Source of the DNA: Saprospiraceae bacterium
GTDB taxonomy: Bacteria > Bacteroidota > Bacteroidia > Chitinophagales > Saprospiraceae
DNA: 45,108 nt
Reading direction: 5' to 3'
Assembly (NCBI GenBank): GCA_020629615.1
Contig: JAHDCZ010000015.1
Location: 1 to 45,108 of the forward strand
The position numbers were made by a program, and so were the translations under genes. This document shows, piece after piece, positions 15,863-25,220 of the stretch. The notes beneath the pieces were generated by a model, which did no database searches, was not told where the DNA came from, and was given only the letters and a program-made list of their open reading frames with translations. Position 1 is the stretch's first letter; each line of letters opens with the position of its first letter.

Positions 15863-17104
15863 GTGAATTTAGGAGAAAACATAGTTGAAGCGTTTTATTC
15901 CGTCAAGGCGAATATTCTTAGATCGATCTTGACCCTGTTGATAATAGCCGTAGGTATTGCATGTCTTGTTGGTATTCTAACAGCGATAGATACTATTCTT
16001 TACTCGATGAGTAATAATTTTAATCGATTGGGTGCCAATTCATTTAGTATTTATCCAAAAAGTGAAAACATTCAAAGTAATCGTAACGGTAGGAGAAACA
16101 AAAGGGGAAAAGCTATTTCCTTCAAGGAAGCTATGGAGTATTCTGAGAAATACAATTTTGGTGGATCTCGGGTCTCGGTAGACATGTATTGTACTGGAAG
16201 TGCGACTATAAAATACGGCGATGAAAAAACCAATCCAACGGTTCGATTAGTCGGAGTAGATGAAAATTATTTTTATGTCAGTTCGTATGAATTGAGTGAG
16301 GGACGAAATTTTAATCGAACAGAAGTGCAATCTGGAAGTCAGCGTGCCATTATAGGCAAGGAGATTGTTAATTTACTTTTTGATGATGATCCTAAAAAGG
16401 CAATTGGGAAAATTATCAATATCGGTAATGGTAAATTTAAGGTCATTGGAACATTGGAACAAAAAGGGAGTTCTACGGGTGGAGGAAACGATCGACGTGT
16501 TTTTATTCCAATCATGAATGCCAAACGTTTGTATGGACATTCAAGGAAGAATTACAATATTACAACTGCCGTCAAAGATGCCACAAAAATTAATGATGCT
16601 GTTTCAGCTTCTATTGGTCTCATGAGAAATGTGAGAAGTTTAAAGGCAGTAGATGAAAATGACTTTGTGATACGTAAGAGTGATGGAATTTTAGAACAAC
16701 TTAAGGACATGACAACAGAGTTACGATTGATCACGATCGCAATAGTTTGTATGACCTTGCTAGGTGCAGCGATTGGTTTAATGAATATCATGTTAGTCAC
16801 GGTTACAGAACGGACAAAAGAAATTGGAGTTCGAAAAGCCCTCGGAGCAACCAGCAATAATATTATGACTCAATTTCTATCCGAAGCGGTTATTATTTGT
16901 CAACTTGGAGGATTTGTGGGAATAGTACTGGGAATTATAGTCGGATTTGGAGTAGCCGCAGGTATAAAAGGAGAGTTCATTATTCCTTGGCAATGGATGA
17001 TATTAGCGATGATTGTTTGTCTTATTGTTGGGGTTATCTCTGGACTATATCCAGCCATGAAGGCGGCAAAATTGGACCCGATTGAATCACTACGCCACGA
17101 ATAA
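15863..17104 (+). CDS. ABC transporter permease, MacB/FtsX type
   Basis: A 413-residue permease with the four-helix MacB layout: TM1 at about 20-45 (SILTLLIIAVGIACLVGIL), a large periplasmic MacB_PCD-like domain (about 50-270, with SEGRNFNRTEVQSGSQRAII and GKEIV), then three TM helices at about 285-405. The FtsX-domain signature VTERTKEIGVRKALGATSNN between TM2 and TM3 is plain. Such proteins work with a cytoplasmic ATPase in mechanotransmission, exporting lipoproteins, peptides or toxins. No ATPase gene is next to it, so its partner is elsewhere. The start is a GTG at 15863; no ATG precedes TM1. It is followed by a hairpin shared with the convergent gene. Confidence 0.88.
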   Translation: MNLGENIVEAFYSVKANILRSILTLLIIAVGIACLVGILTAIDTILYSMSNNFNRLGANSFSIYPKSENIQSNRNGRRNKRGKAISFKEAMEYSEKYNFGGSRVSVDMYCTGSATIKYGDEKTNPTVRLVGVDENYFYVSSYELSEGRNFNRTEVQSGSQRAIIGKEIVNLLFDDDPKKAIGKIINIGNGKFKVIGTLEQKGSSTGGGNDRRVFIPIMNAKRLYGHSRKNYNITTAVKDATKINDAVSASIGLMRNVRSLKAVDENDFVIRKSDGILEQLKDMTTELRLITIAIVCMTLLGAAIGLMNIMLVTVTERTKEIGVRKALGATSNNIMTQFLSEAVIICQLGGFVGIVLGIIVGFGVAAGIKGEFIIPWQWMILAMIVCLIVGVISGLYPAMKAAKLDPIESLRHE

Positions 17105-17138
17105 AAAAAGGTGAATGCCGATAAAGACATTCACCTTT
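17101..17138 (-). terminator. Terminator between convergent genes
   Basis: A perfect 11-bp stem AAAGGTGAATG/CATTCACCTTT with a ten-base loop. On the minus strand it is followed by a run of seven T, so it should stop transcription of the T9SS cargo gene. On the plus strand there is no T-run, although the hairpin could still act weakly for the permease gene. Confidence 0.75.
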
Positions 17139-17163
17139 GAATTGTAATATTGGAATTCTGTGG

Positions 17164-19485
17164 TTATATTTTAATGATCCTTCCTGATTGACTTTGTTTT
17201 CCATATTGGATTTCATAAATCATGATTCCATTTTCCTTCGCATCTAAATCAACTTGGAACGAATTATATCCTTGAAGGCCATCAAAGGATTGAAGCATCA
17301 GTTTCTCACCTAATGAATTATACATTGTTAGAATTACTTGCTCATCTTTCAATAACTCAAGTTCAAAATTCAATATATTTTTAACAGGATTAGGGAATAC
17401 TTTAATATTGTTCAAGATTTCTTCAGCAATAAATTCTCGCACTTCAACCGGGATCTCAGTTTTTTGGCTTAAAGCCGAATAGTCTTTAGGTTTTTCGGTT
17501 TGTATAAAATTTGAGTTCGCAGAGTTAGCAACCAAATCACCTTTTAAAATGGCAACAAAATCTTCGATCATTTCTTTGTCATGTTCTCCTTGAATTTCTT
17601 TAACATAGATCATCTCGCTGCTGAAAGGATCAAGAGGATTGTCAAACTCTTGATTTGCATTAAAGATCAACCAAGGGCTTTCTGTCGGTAATTCTCCGTT
17701 GCCATTCACTTTGTTCACTAGATTCATAACGTCATTAAAATCTAAAGTACCATTGTCATCAGTATCACCGGCCAAAAGAATTAGTGGATCCGTGATCGTC
17801 ACTTCACCTAATAAATAATCTAATAGGTACAAGACATCATCTCTATCAATTCTTGCATCATCGCTGTTTGATCTTTCTCCGGATAATTGTAAAGTGATTT
17901 CTGCCGGTAGCTCTTCGATTGCATAAGCTCCATTTTCGTCCGATTTGTCAAAAAAGACATGATCAATTTCTTGGATAAAAGTGTCAACTTCAATTGTGAA
18001 AATAGAATCGTGAATTTCGTTGACAATTAAGTTGCCGGAGGCATTTATAAAGGAATCCAAAGTGATATTAATTGTAGTATCAATACTTAATTGAATTATG
18101 GTGTCAGATGTTACATAGCTTGTAGTAACCGCAATATCTTCTACACCATTATTGAATTGATCGGTAACTTCTCCAATTAGTCTAAACATGTATTCCTCTT
18201 CTTCTTCCTCATCACCTTCTTCAGATTCTTCATTGTCTTCATTTTCATTTATATCTGGAACTGTTCTTACGCAGTTTTCTATGTTAGCAGAATTGTTTTG
18301 TATCACTACTTTCACAGTGCAGTAAGATTGGTTTCCTACATTATCTGTAACCCACATATCTACTAAGTTCTCGCCTAAGTGATCGCAAGTAAATGTAATG
18401 AAACCGTCATCTGGATCCTCAGAGAATGAAAACCGGAGCGGATCATGTCCACAAGAAGAACTACTTCCAAAGTCTAGGTCTTTTGCCCAAATTTCAACCA
18501 TCCCTTCATCGTTGACTCCATCGTCATCAGAATCGATACCCATTAAAGGAATGGCCACACTTGCAATGCAGTAGGCTGTTGGTCCTTTGTTATCAGCTAC
18601 AGTTACATTAAATGTACAAGTCTTCTTTGATCCACATCCGTATTCAACCGTGTATTTTACGGTTGTGGTACCTAGGGGATAAACTCCACTGGCATTTGGA
18701 CCATTGCTAGTCGCATGTGGAGAATTGTTTTTAATAGTGAAATATCCACCACAAGAAGAACCATCTACCGTTAAGTCTGGTAATTCGACGAGGGCATCAT
18801 TGCAATTATAACTACTTACAGTGACATCATCTAGACAAACCAAATTAGGAACTTCACTATTGCTGACTTTGATTACTTGCCAATATGTCCACTTTCCGTA
18901 ATTGCTTCCAGAATTAGAGTTGTATTGACACCAGTCAATAACGGTCCATTGTCTAATAAGTTTTTTACAAGTGGCACTGAATGTAAACCACTGATCATCA
19001 TATGTATGAGCTACCATACTACATTCTTCTTGGTTATAGGTAGGGTAGTTATATCCGGGAGGAAGTGAATTGGGATCTGTTGGAGGATTGCATCCTTCAA
19101 TCGAATAATCTTGCATCGGCCAAGTAATGTCTGACTCTGTAAAGTTTCCGGTGGAAGAAACATAAATAACTTGAGTACAGCTATGTTGAACCCAATTGTA
19201 ATCTTCTACAGTCCAAGTACGATACACCGCTCCAACATTACAGCTATTCAGAGCCCAAGTATTGGATGATGCACCGGCATCATGATCACCATCATAATCG
19301 TGATAATATGCATTGCCATAAATGCTTAAATCCCAAATCTCGTCTTGACAAGTCACATATTGATCCGACGGACAAACAATGTAAAAGGATTCATCTTCAT
19401 TGGCTCTCCCTGGGATCAGGGTTAGGGCTACCAAGAGCACAGCGCATAGCCAGCTCCATACCTTTGCAAGGTCTAAAGTTTTCAT
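17164..19485 (-). CDS. Large secreted T9SS cargo with Cys-rich repeats and dockerin-like segment
   Basis: A 773-residue extracellular protein. A signal peptide (hydrophobic, about 10-28) is followed by Cys-rich repeats starting CPSDQYVTCQDEIWDLSIYG, with HYR/Ig-like modules (VPNLVCLDDVTV; YPLGTTTVKYTVEYGCGSKK and VTDNVGNQSYCTVKV). A Glu/Asp-rich linker lies at about 405-430. Then come a carboxypeptidase-regulatory-like segment, a dockerin-like or EF-hand region (ARIDRDDVLYLLDYLL and GDTDDNGTLDFNDVMNLVN), and a C-terminal sorting domain (IKVFPNPVKNILNFEL ... GRIIKI). The sorting domain directs it through the type IX system to the cell surface or medium. The ATG at 19485 fits the signal peptide; an upstream TTG at 19521 does not. 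Its function, perhaps adhesion or surface structure, is not determinable. Confidence 0.85.
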   Translation of the reverse strand: MKTLDLAKVWSWLCAVLLVALTLIPGRANEDESFYIVCPSDQYVTCQDEIWDLSIYGNAYYHDYDGDHDAGASSNTWALNSCNVGAVYRTWTVEDYNWVQHSCTQVIYVSSTGNFTESDITWPMQDYSIEGCNPPTDPNSLPPGYNYPTYNQEECSMVAHTYDDQWFTFSATCKKLIRQWTVIDWCQYNSNSGSNYGKWTYWQVIKVSNSEVPNLVCLDDVTVSSYNCNDALVELPDLTVDGSSCGGYFTIKNNSPHATSNGPNASGVYPLGTTTVKYTVEYGCGSKKTCTFNVTVADNKGPTAYCIASVAIPLMGIDSDDDGVNDEGMVEIWAKDLDFGSSSSCGHDPLRFSFSEDPDDGFITFTCDHLGENLVDMWVTDNVGNQSYCTVKVVIQNNSANIENCVRTVPDINENEDNEESEEGDEEEEEEYMFRLIGEVTDQFNNGVEDIAVTTSYVTSDTIIQLSIDTTINITLDSFINASGNLIVNEIHDSIFTIEVDTFIQEIDHVFFDKSDENGAYAIEELPAEITLQLSGERSNSDDARIDRDDVLYLLDYLLGEVTITDPLILLAGDTDDNGTLDFNDVMNLVNKVNGNGELPTESPWLIFNANQEFDNPLDPFSSEMIYVKEIQGEHDKEMIEDFVAILKGDLVANSANSNFIQTEKPKDYSALSQKTEIPVEVREFIAEEILNNIKVFPNPVKNILNFELELLKDEQVILTMYNSLGEKLMLQSFDGLQGYNSFQVDLDAKENGIMIYEIQYGKQSQSGRIIKI

Positions 19486-19538
19486 ATTTTGAATTTTAGT
19501 CGTTAAGAAATTAAGCAGCAATTCCTTATATATTACAA

Positions 19539-19546
19539 CAAATTTA
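19539..19546 (-). promoter_or_regulatory. Candidate -7 promoter box for the T9SS cargo gene
   Basis: TAAATTTG on the minus strand matches TAnnTTTG exactly, 53 bases upstream of the ATG at 19485. No clear -33 TTG is visible. Confidence 0.4.
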
Positions 19547-19638
19547 CATATGTTATTTTAAATCCTTCTATTTTGGTGCTGTTTTTTTTAATTATGGGGG
19601 TTTTCCCTTGTTTTTGAGCTTTCTTAGTATTGGTCTTT

Positions 19639-19646
19639 TATTTTTG
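19639..19646 (+). promoter_or_regulatory. Candidate -7 promoter box for the M14 peptidase gene
   Basis: TATTTTTG matches TAnnTTTG exactly, 18 bases before the ATG at 19665. A TTG lies 22 bases upstream (19614-19616), slightly longer than the usual spacing. Confidence 0.45.
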
Positions 19647-19664
19647 TGAAAGACAATTAACTAT

Positions 19665-21449
19665 ATGATGAACATGGGGCATTATCTGCTATTATTAAGA
19701 AACAATATCTTAATTTCTATTCTATTGATTAGCTTGATTTCTTCTTGCTCTACTAAAAGAACAACTATGTCAAATACCAAGAATTTAACTCTATTCGAGG
19801 AAAACAGTAATTATTCTGCTTCTTATACTGAGACCATAGAATTTTTCGATGCTCTCGCCAAGGTGAATGATTTCATAAAAATGACGCCATTTGGAATGAC
19901 GGATATAGGTAAGCCATTACATGAAGTCGTACTTGACTTTGATCAAGATTTTGATGAAAAGAAATCAAGAGAAAAAGGGAAGGCAATTTTGTTGATCAAC
20001 AATGCGATCCATCCAGGAGAACCCTGCGGTATTGATGCTTCAATGATGTTATTGAGAGATATTGCGGAATCAAAGATAGACCAGACTCTACTGAAAGATT
20101 TAGTCATTGTGATGGTCCCAATTTACAATATTGGTGGTGCTCTGAATCGTGGTAGTTCGAGTAGAGCAAATCAATTAGGGCCTGAACATTATGGCTTTCG
20201 CGGAAACGCAAAAAATTTAGATTTGAATCGAGATTTCATAAAATGTGATTCCAAGAATGCAGAAAGTTTCAACTTGTTATTCAATAAATGGAATCCCGAT
20301 GTCTTTATTGATAATCATACCTCTAATGGAGCGGACTATCAATATGTGATGACTTTGATTGCGACACAAAAGGAAAAATTGGGTGGGGCTTACGCCGAAT
20401 ATATGGAGAACAAAATGCTTCCAGATTTGTATGCCACAATGAAAGATAGAAACTATGAAATGATCCCTTACGTATATGCTAGAGAGGTTCCTGATGAAGG
20501 GATTGCCGGTTTTTTGGATTTAGCTCGATATTCGTCAGGCTATGCTGCCTTACACAATGCGATATCATTTATGCCTGAAACCCATATGCTAAAGGATTAT
20601 AAGTCCCGAGTAGAAAGTACTTATGAGTTTTCATTGGCAATGATCCATCACATGGCTGCAAATAAGACAGAATTACTAAAGGCAAGAAATAACAATATTG
20701 AGGCAGATCAAAAACGCAAACAAAATCCGATCAATTGGACGATGGACTCTGATCGGTCACAAGAAATCAATTTCAAAGGGTTTTCTGCCGATTATAAGAA
20801 AAGTGAGGTTACTGGTTTGTCTAGATTATATTATGATCGCAACAAACCGTACGAGAAGAAAATCCCCTTCTACAATACTTATAAAGCTTCGACTACAGTC
20901 GAAAAGCCCTCCGCATATATCATCCCTCAAGCCTACCGAAAAGTGATCGATCGATTACAATGGAATGGGATAGAGATGACTCGCCTAAAAAGAGATACAC
21001 TAATGAAACTAGAAATGTATTACATTAAGGATTACGATTCTAGAAAATCCCCGTACGAAGGACATTATTTGCATTCCAACGTAAGTGTAGAAAAAAAGCA
21101 AATGGAAGTTTTGTTTATGGCAGGTGATGTAGTTGTTAAAACGGGTCAAAAGAAAGATCGATATATTGTAGAAACATTGGAACCACAAGCTCCAGATAGC
21201 TTCTTTGCATGGAATTTCTTTGATGGAATATTAATGCAAAAGGAACATTTTTCAGCTTATGTTTTTGAAGATTTAGCTAAAGATATACTTGATAATGATG
21301 CCAATTTGAAAAAGCAATTTAATGATAAAAGAGAAAGCGACGAAGCATTTAGAAATGATGCTTATGCACAATTAAATTATATCTACAAGCATTCAAAATA
21401 TTACGAACCGACATACAAAAGATATCCAGTAGGTCGTATTATGAACTAA
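19665..21449 (+). CDS. M14-family metallocarboxypeptidase-like lipoprotein
   Basis: A 594-residue protein with the zinc site of M14 carboxypeptidases: HPGE (His116 and Glu119), LDLNRDF (Asn188-Arg189, substrate carboxylate binding in related enzymes), and DNHTSNGADY (His218 as third ligand). FMPETHMLK further on may supply the catalytic Glu. The N-terminus is a lipoprotein signal with the lipobox LISSC (Cys28), so the enzyme should be anchored in a membrane facing the periplasm or outside. The C-terminal 250 residues form a beta-rich extension found in large M14 proteins of Bacteroidota. The likely role is trimming peptides or peptidoglycan fragments. Its 3' end overlaps the convergent flippase-like gene by 11 bases. 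Confidence 0.85.
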   Translation: MMNMGHYLLLLRNNILISILLISLISSCSTKRTTMSNTKNLTLFEENSNYSASYTETIEFFDALAKVNDFIKMTPFGMTDIGKPLHEVVLDFDQDFDEKKSREKGKAILLINNAIHPGEPCGIDASMMLLRDIAESKIDQTLLKDLVIVMVPIYNIGGALNRGSSSRANQLGPEHYGFRGNAKNLDLNRDFIKCDSKNAESFNLLFNKWNPDVFIDNHTSNGADYQYVMTLIATQKEKLGGAYAEYMENKMLPDLYATMKDRNYEMIPYVYAREVPDEGIAGFLDLARYSSGYAALHNAISFMPETHMLKDYKSRVESTYEFSLAMIHHMAANKTELLKARNNNIEADQKRKQNPINWTMDSDRSQEINFKGFSADYKKSEVTGLSRLYYDRNKPYEKKIPFYNTYKASTTVEKPSAYIIPQAYRKVIDRLQWNGIEMTRLKRDTLMKLEMYYIKDYDSRKSPYEGHYLHSNVSVEKKQMEVLFMAGDVVVKTGQKKDRYIVETLEPQAPDSFFAWNFFDGILMQKEHFSAYVFEDLAKDILDNDANLKKQFNDKRESDEAFRNDAYAQLNYIYKHSKYYEPTYKRYPVGRIMN

Positions 21450-22524
21450 GTTTTTCTCTACGTTTTCTAACAATGATTTTGCTGATCCAGTTAGGAATCA
21501 CTATAGCACCAGCTATCAAGTAAGGATAGTAAGTAATGAGTCGCCAAACGAAGGCAACAACAATAGCGATACCTACAGGAATGAAATCATCATAGAAGCC
21601 GCCAAATAAATATTCGGTAATGCCTGATCCTCCAGGTGTAGGACTAAACTGTGTGATCGTATGCATCGCTTCTCCACGTCCATAGATAAGTGCTTGAGTC
21701 CAAAGATCTCTTGGAACAGCACTGATGATCGCAATTATAATAAAATTGATCGCCAAGAAACGAGTAATCCATGCCACCGATGTGGCGGTGATTGCTTTGG
21801 CATGCCATGACCAAGTTTTTAATTTTATTTCCTTAGAAGTAATAACAATGTCTTCTGCTATCTTTTTTAAATTCGGTGAAAACCGCTTCAAAATTCTTCT
21901 ATTTGACATCCAAATAAATAATCGCTGAATTCTTTCTGGTTTGATAAATAGTCCGTAAAAGAAAATAGCAGAATAGAAGATCATAAATCCGATGACACCA
22001 AAGTATGTTACTCCATAACCTCCGAGATCACTAAAGGAATCAGCACCTGGCCTTAATACCAAAGGTCCAAATATCAAGTAAATCAATGGAAGACTGATCA
22101 TAAAAAACAGAGTATCGATAACCATGGTGTAAACAACAACGGAAACCGTTTTGGCCGCACTTAATTTCTCTTGCGCTAACAAGAAAAGTGCTACTGCGGC
22201 ACCTCCAATGCTAGTCGGTGAGACGGCTGAAGAGAACTCCCAAATAAAAATGAGTTCGATACTCTTCCACCAGCTAAATAATTTATCGGTTAATATCCTC
22301 AGTCGCCAAGCGTAAAAAAGGTGTCTAATAATATACATTAGGATTGCAACAGCAATCCAGAAAAATGCGGCCCAATTCCACGGGATTTCTTTGAATAACT
22401 CTCTATCCAGTTGAATATACATAAGATAGAAAACGACCCCCAGACCAATAAGTATTGGAAGTACGATTTTCTCCGTCTTAATTGAATCGAGAATTTTGTC
22501 GTTGTCTTGAATATTATCCTGCAC
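21439..22524 (-). CDS. Flippase-like integral membrane protein (LPG synthase TM-domain / UPF0104 type)
   Basis: A 361-residue protein with about eight transmembrane helices, belonging to the lysylphosphatidylglycerol-synthase TM-region (flippase-like) family. Visible are RHLFYAWRLRILTD in the first loop, the conserved SAVSPTSIGGAAVALFLLA segment (about 98-116) and TITQFSPTPGGSGITEYLFG near the end, all typical of that family. Members are thought to move lipids or lipid-linked sugars across membranes. It starts with a GTG that directly follows the rmlA stop (TAA-GTG), so the two are co-transcribed and probably coupled. This pairing hints at a role with a nucleotide-sugar or glycolipid product, which is inference. 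Confidence 0.8.
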   Translation of the reverse strand: MQDNIQDNDKILDSIKTEKIVLPILIGLGVVFYLMYIQLDRELFKEIPWNWAAFFWIAVAILMYIIRHLFYAWRLRILTDKLFSWWKSIELIFIWEFSSAVSPTSIGGAAVALFLLAQEKLSAAKTVSVVVYTMVIDTLFFMISLPLIYLIFGPLVLRPGADSFSDLGGYGVTYFGVIGFMIFYSAIFFYGLFIKPERIQRLFIWMSNRRILKRFSPNLKKIAEDIVITSKEIKLKTWSWHAKAITATSVAWITRFLAINFIIIAIISAVPRDLWTQALIYGRGEAMHTITQFSPTPGGSGITEYLFGGFYDDFIPVGIAIVVAFVWRLITYYPYLIAGAIVIPNWISKIIVRKRREKLSS

Positions 22525-23385
22525 TTAGTCCATCAATTTTAGTAAATATTCACCATAGCCACTTTTCAGATACTTATCAGCCAAAACGCTTAATTGTTGA
22601 TCGTCAATAAATCCTTGTCGATATGCGATTTCTTCAATACAGCCAATTTTGAGTCCTTGTCTTTCTTCAATGACTTGAATAAATTGTCCTGCCTGCATAA
22701 GAGATGTATGAGTACCCGTATCAAGCCATGCCATTCCTCTACTTAAAACACCAACAGAAAGTGTTTTGTTGTCAAGATATATTTTGTTGACATCAGTAAT
22801 TTCGTATTCTCCACGGGCACTTGGTTTTAAGTTTTTTGCGATGTCAACAACCGAGTTGTCATAAAAATAGAGACCAGGGACAGCATAATTTGATTTTGGG
22901 TTTTTGGGTTTCTCTTCTATACTTAAGGCTCTTAGATTTTTATCAAATTCAACCACACCGTATCGTTCTGGATCAGCCACTTGATAAGCAAAAACAATTC
23001 CACCTAAAGGATTATTACTGTTCATTAATAATTCATCTAAGCCATTACCATAGAATATATTATCTCCCAAAATCAAACACACCGAATCATCACCAATAAA
23101 TTCTTCTCCGAGAACAAATGCTTGGGCCAATCCATTTGGTTCGTGTTGTGGGGTATAGCTAATTTCACAACCTATGGCATGTCCATTACCCAATAATCGT
23201 TGAAAATGAGGTAAGTCATTTGGGGTAGAAATGATTAATATTTCTCGGATGCCAGCAGAAAGCAAGGTGGAAAGAGGGTAGTAAATCATGGGCTTATCAT
23301 ACACCGGTAGCATTTGTTTACTCACTGCCAAGGTCAAGGGATAGAGCCTTGTTCCTAATCCTCCAGCTAGAATGATTCCTTTCAT
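22525..23385 (-). CDS. rmlA: Glucose-1-phosphate thymidylyltransferase
   Basis: A 286-residue RmlA (RfbA), making dTDP-glucose from glucose 1-phosphate and dTTP, the first step of the dTDP-rhamnose and related sugar pathways. The N-terminal [20 protein letters not shown] followed by [18 protein letters not shown] is diagnostic. [11 protein letters not shown] (metal-binding Asp), the [20 protein letters not shown] segment and GRGEYEITD-like [10 protein letters not shown] also match. The length is normal. No rmlB, rmlC or rmlD is nearby, so the rest of the pathway lies elsewhere. The gene lies 31 bases after the small gene at 23417-23767 and abuts the flippase-like gene. Confidence 0.96.
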   Translation of the reverse strand: MKGIILAGGLGTRLYPLTLAVSKQMLPVYDKPMIYYPLSTLLSAGIREILIISTPNDLPHFQRLLGNGHAIGCEISYTPQHEPNGLAQAFVLGEEFIGDDSVCLILGDNIFYGNGLDELLMNSNNPLGGIVFAYQVADPERYGVVEFDKNLRALSIEEKPKNPKSNYAVPGLYFYDNSVVDIAKNLKPSARGEYEITDVNKIYLDNKTLSVGVLSRGMAWLDTGTHTSLMQAGQFIQVIEERQGLKIGCIEEIAYRQGFIDDQQLSVLADKYLKSGYGEYLLKLMD

Positions 23386-23416
23386 TTTTATCGGTTTATT
23401 CGGCTAAGATAATCAA

Positions 23417-23767
23417 CTAAATCTTTCTAGGGACATGTATAAATTGTGCACCGAGCTCACTGAGGACAAATACACATATATGTTCTTTCGGATCTTTATA
23501 GTCGGATTTGAATTTTTCTATATTTTCTGGATTAATAATCTGTTTTGAAACAAATTCTTCCAAGGAAGAAACATGGATTGACCAATTGCCTTTGACTTTT
23601 CCTTTTTCCGCGATTGGAATTCCCAATTCGAGTTGTTGTTGATGCATAACAAAAATCGGAAATTTACTGACATCACTGTCTAAAACCACATCAGTAGCTT
23701 GTCCCATCACGGTTTTATATTGATGGATTTCTCTTTCTAGAAAAAGAAACATTTCTGGCTTATTCAT
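23417..23767 (-). CDS. Conserved hypothetical small protein
   Basis: A 116-residue cytoplasmic protein I do not recognise. No signal peptide or membrane segment is present. It starts MNKPEMFLFLEREIHQYKTV and ends SELGAQFIHVPRKI, with a mixed alpha/beta pattern and a middle segment HVSSLEEFVSKQII. Its ATG lies within the last codons of rlmD (eight-base overlap), so it is translationally coupled to that gene, and the close packing with rmlA suggests a shared transcript. The composition matches its neighbours, so it is probably a genuine lineage-specific gene. A role in RNA metabolism is possible from context only. Confidence 0.6.
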   Translation of the reverse strand: MNKPEMFLFLEREIHQYKTVMGQATDVVLDSDVSKFPIFVMHQQQLELGIPIAEKGKVKGNWSIHVSSLEEFVSKQIINPENIEKFKSDYKDPKEHICVFVLSELGAQFIHVPRKI

Positions 23768-25172
23768 TTCCTCTTAGTTTTAATAATGCAATATTTTCGA
23801 TATGACTCGTATGAGGGAACATATCCACCGGTTGAAGGCAAGTCACATCGTATAAACTTGAAAGCATACTTAAATCTCTCGCTTGCGTGGCAGGATTACA
23901 ACTGATGTAAACGATTTTTTGAGCTTTTAATTCAAGAAGTGTCTCAACGACTTCTTTATGCATTCCTGCCCTAGGAGGATCAGTAATGACGACATCAGGT
24001 TTGCCGTAAGCATTAAAGAATTCAGGACTTAAGACATTTTTGACATCCCCGACTAAGAAAGCAGCATTTTCAATTTCGTTGATTTGTCGATTGACTTCCG
24101 CATCTTTTACGGCTGCTTCAATCGTTTCTACTCCAACAACCATTTTGCATTGATCGGCAAGATATAAACCAATACTCCCAATGCCTGAATATAGATCAAA
24201 AACCAATTCGTCTCCCTGCAAATCAGCCAAATCTTTGGCGAGGTCATAGAGAATTTTCGCCTGTTTAGTATTTGTTTGAAAAAAAGATTTTGGACCAATT
24301 TGAAATCGAATATCACCCAGCTTCTCTTCAATAACACCTGGACCATGAAATGGAACGATATCCAAATCGACAATAGTGTCATTCATCTTTTGATTGATAA
24401 CATAGAGTAGTGTCGTGATTTGAGGAAATTCATACACCAAATGTTGACAGAGTTTCTCGATTTTTTTTAAATCCTTTGTTCCAAAACTGATCGTTACCAT
24501 CCATTCACCTAGGCTGGTGTTGCGAACAAGGATATTTCGAAGGTCACCATATTTTTTTCTGATTTCATAAAAACTATAGTCTTCGCGGAAAGCAAATTCA
24601 CGAATGTTGTTTCGTAGAGTATTGGTAAAATCTTCTTGAAGATGACATTTGTTTACATCGACGACTTTATCAAAAGTGCCAGGAGCATGAAAGCCCAGCG
24701 CAGGTGTTTGCTCTATGATATCATCGGAATGAATTTCATTTTCTGTTAGCCATCGTTTGGTTGAAAAACTATATTCGAGCTTATTGCGATATTCATAAAT
24801 GTCTTCGCCACCAACAATAGGTTTCACAAGGTTTTCATCTAGTCCTCCAATGCGTCTTATAGCATCTTTAACATTTTGTTCTTTATGAATCAATTGCTCT
24901 TTATAATTCAGGTTTTGCCATTTACATCCACCACAAACACCAAAATGTTCACAACGTGGTGCTATGCGTTTTTCGGATAGGCTCACCATGTTTTTTACAA
25001 TGCCGTGATCAACCCCTTTCTTTTTTCTAAGAACTAGGACATCGACGACATCACCGGGGACAGCGCCATTCACAAAGTAGACCTTTCCGTTGGCATCTCT
25101 TCCTACAGCTTTTCCCTTATCTGCGATTCCGGATATTGTAACCCCTTCTACTATTTTTTTTCTTCGCGCCAT
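23760..25172 (-). CDS. rlmD: 23S rRNA (uracil-C5)-methyltransferase, RlmD/RumA family
   Basis: A 470-residue RNA m5U methyltransferase. The N-terminal TRAM domain (about 1-60) carries ISGIADKGKAVGR and FVNGAVPGDVVDVLVL. An iron-sulfur cluster motif follows (CEHFGVCGGCKWQNL, with a further Cys in DVNKCHLQ). The catalytic domain has FFQTNTKQAKILYDLA, SAM motif FDLYSGIGSIGLYLA, DPPRAGMHKEV and the nucleophile region VYISCNPATQARDL. It methylates a uridine in 23S rRNA; whether at position 1939 or 747 cannot be decided from sequence. I use the ATG at 25172 (MARRKK...), just downstream of a TATCTTTG promoter element; the frame extends to a TTG at 25190, which overlaps that element. Confidence 0.92.
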   Translation of the reverse strand: MARRKKIVEGVTISGIADKGKAVGRDANGKVYFVNGAVPGDVVDVLVLRKKKGVDHGIVKNMVSLSEKRIAPRCEHFGVCGGCKWQNLNYKEQLIHKEQNVKDAIRRIGGLDENLVKPIVGGEDIYEYRNKLEYSFSTKRWLTENEIHSDDIIEQTPALGFHAPGTFDKVVDVNKCHLQEDFTNTLRNNIREFAFREDYSFYEIRKKYGDLRNILVRNTSLGEWMVTISFGTKDLKKIEKLCQHLVYEFPQITTLLYVINQKMNDTIVDLDIVPFHGPGVIEEKLGDIRFQIGPKSFFQTNTKQAKILYDLAKDLADLQGDELVFDLYSGIGSIGLYLADQCKMVVGVETIEAAVKDAEVNRQINEIENAAFLVGDVKNVLSPEFFNAYGKPDVVITDPPRAGMHKEVVETLLELKAQKIVYISCNPATQARDLSMLSSLYDVTCLQPVDMFPHTSHIENIALLKLRGNE

Positions 25173-25187
25173 GATGAATAATTCTCG

Positions 25188-25195
25188 CAAAGATA
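25188..25195 (-). promoter_or_regulatory. Candidate -7 promoter box for rlmD
   Basis: TATCTTTG on the minus strand matches TAnnTTTG exactly, 16 bases upstream of the ATG at 25172. It lies inside a 15-base palindrome (CAAAGATAATCTTTG) at 25188-25202. A -33 TTG is not clear. Confidence 0.5.
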
Positions 25196-25220
25196 ATCTT
25201 TGACTAGGATTTAGAAAGTT

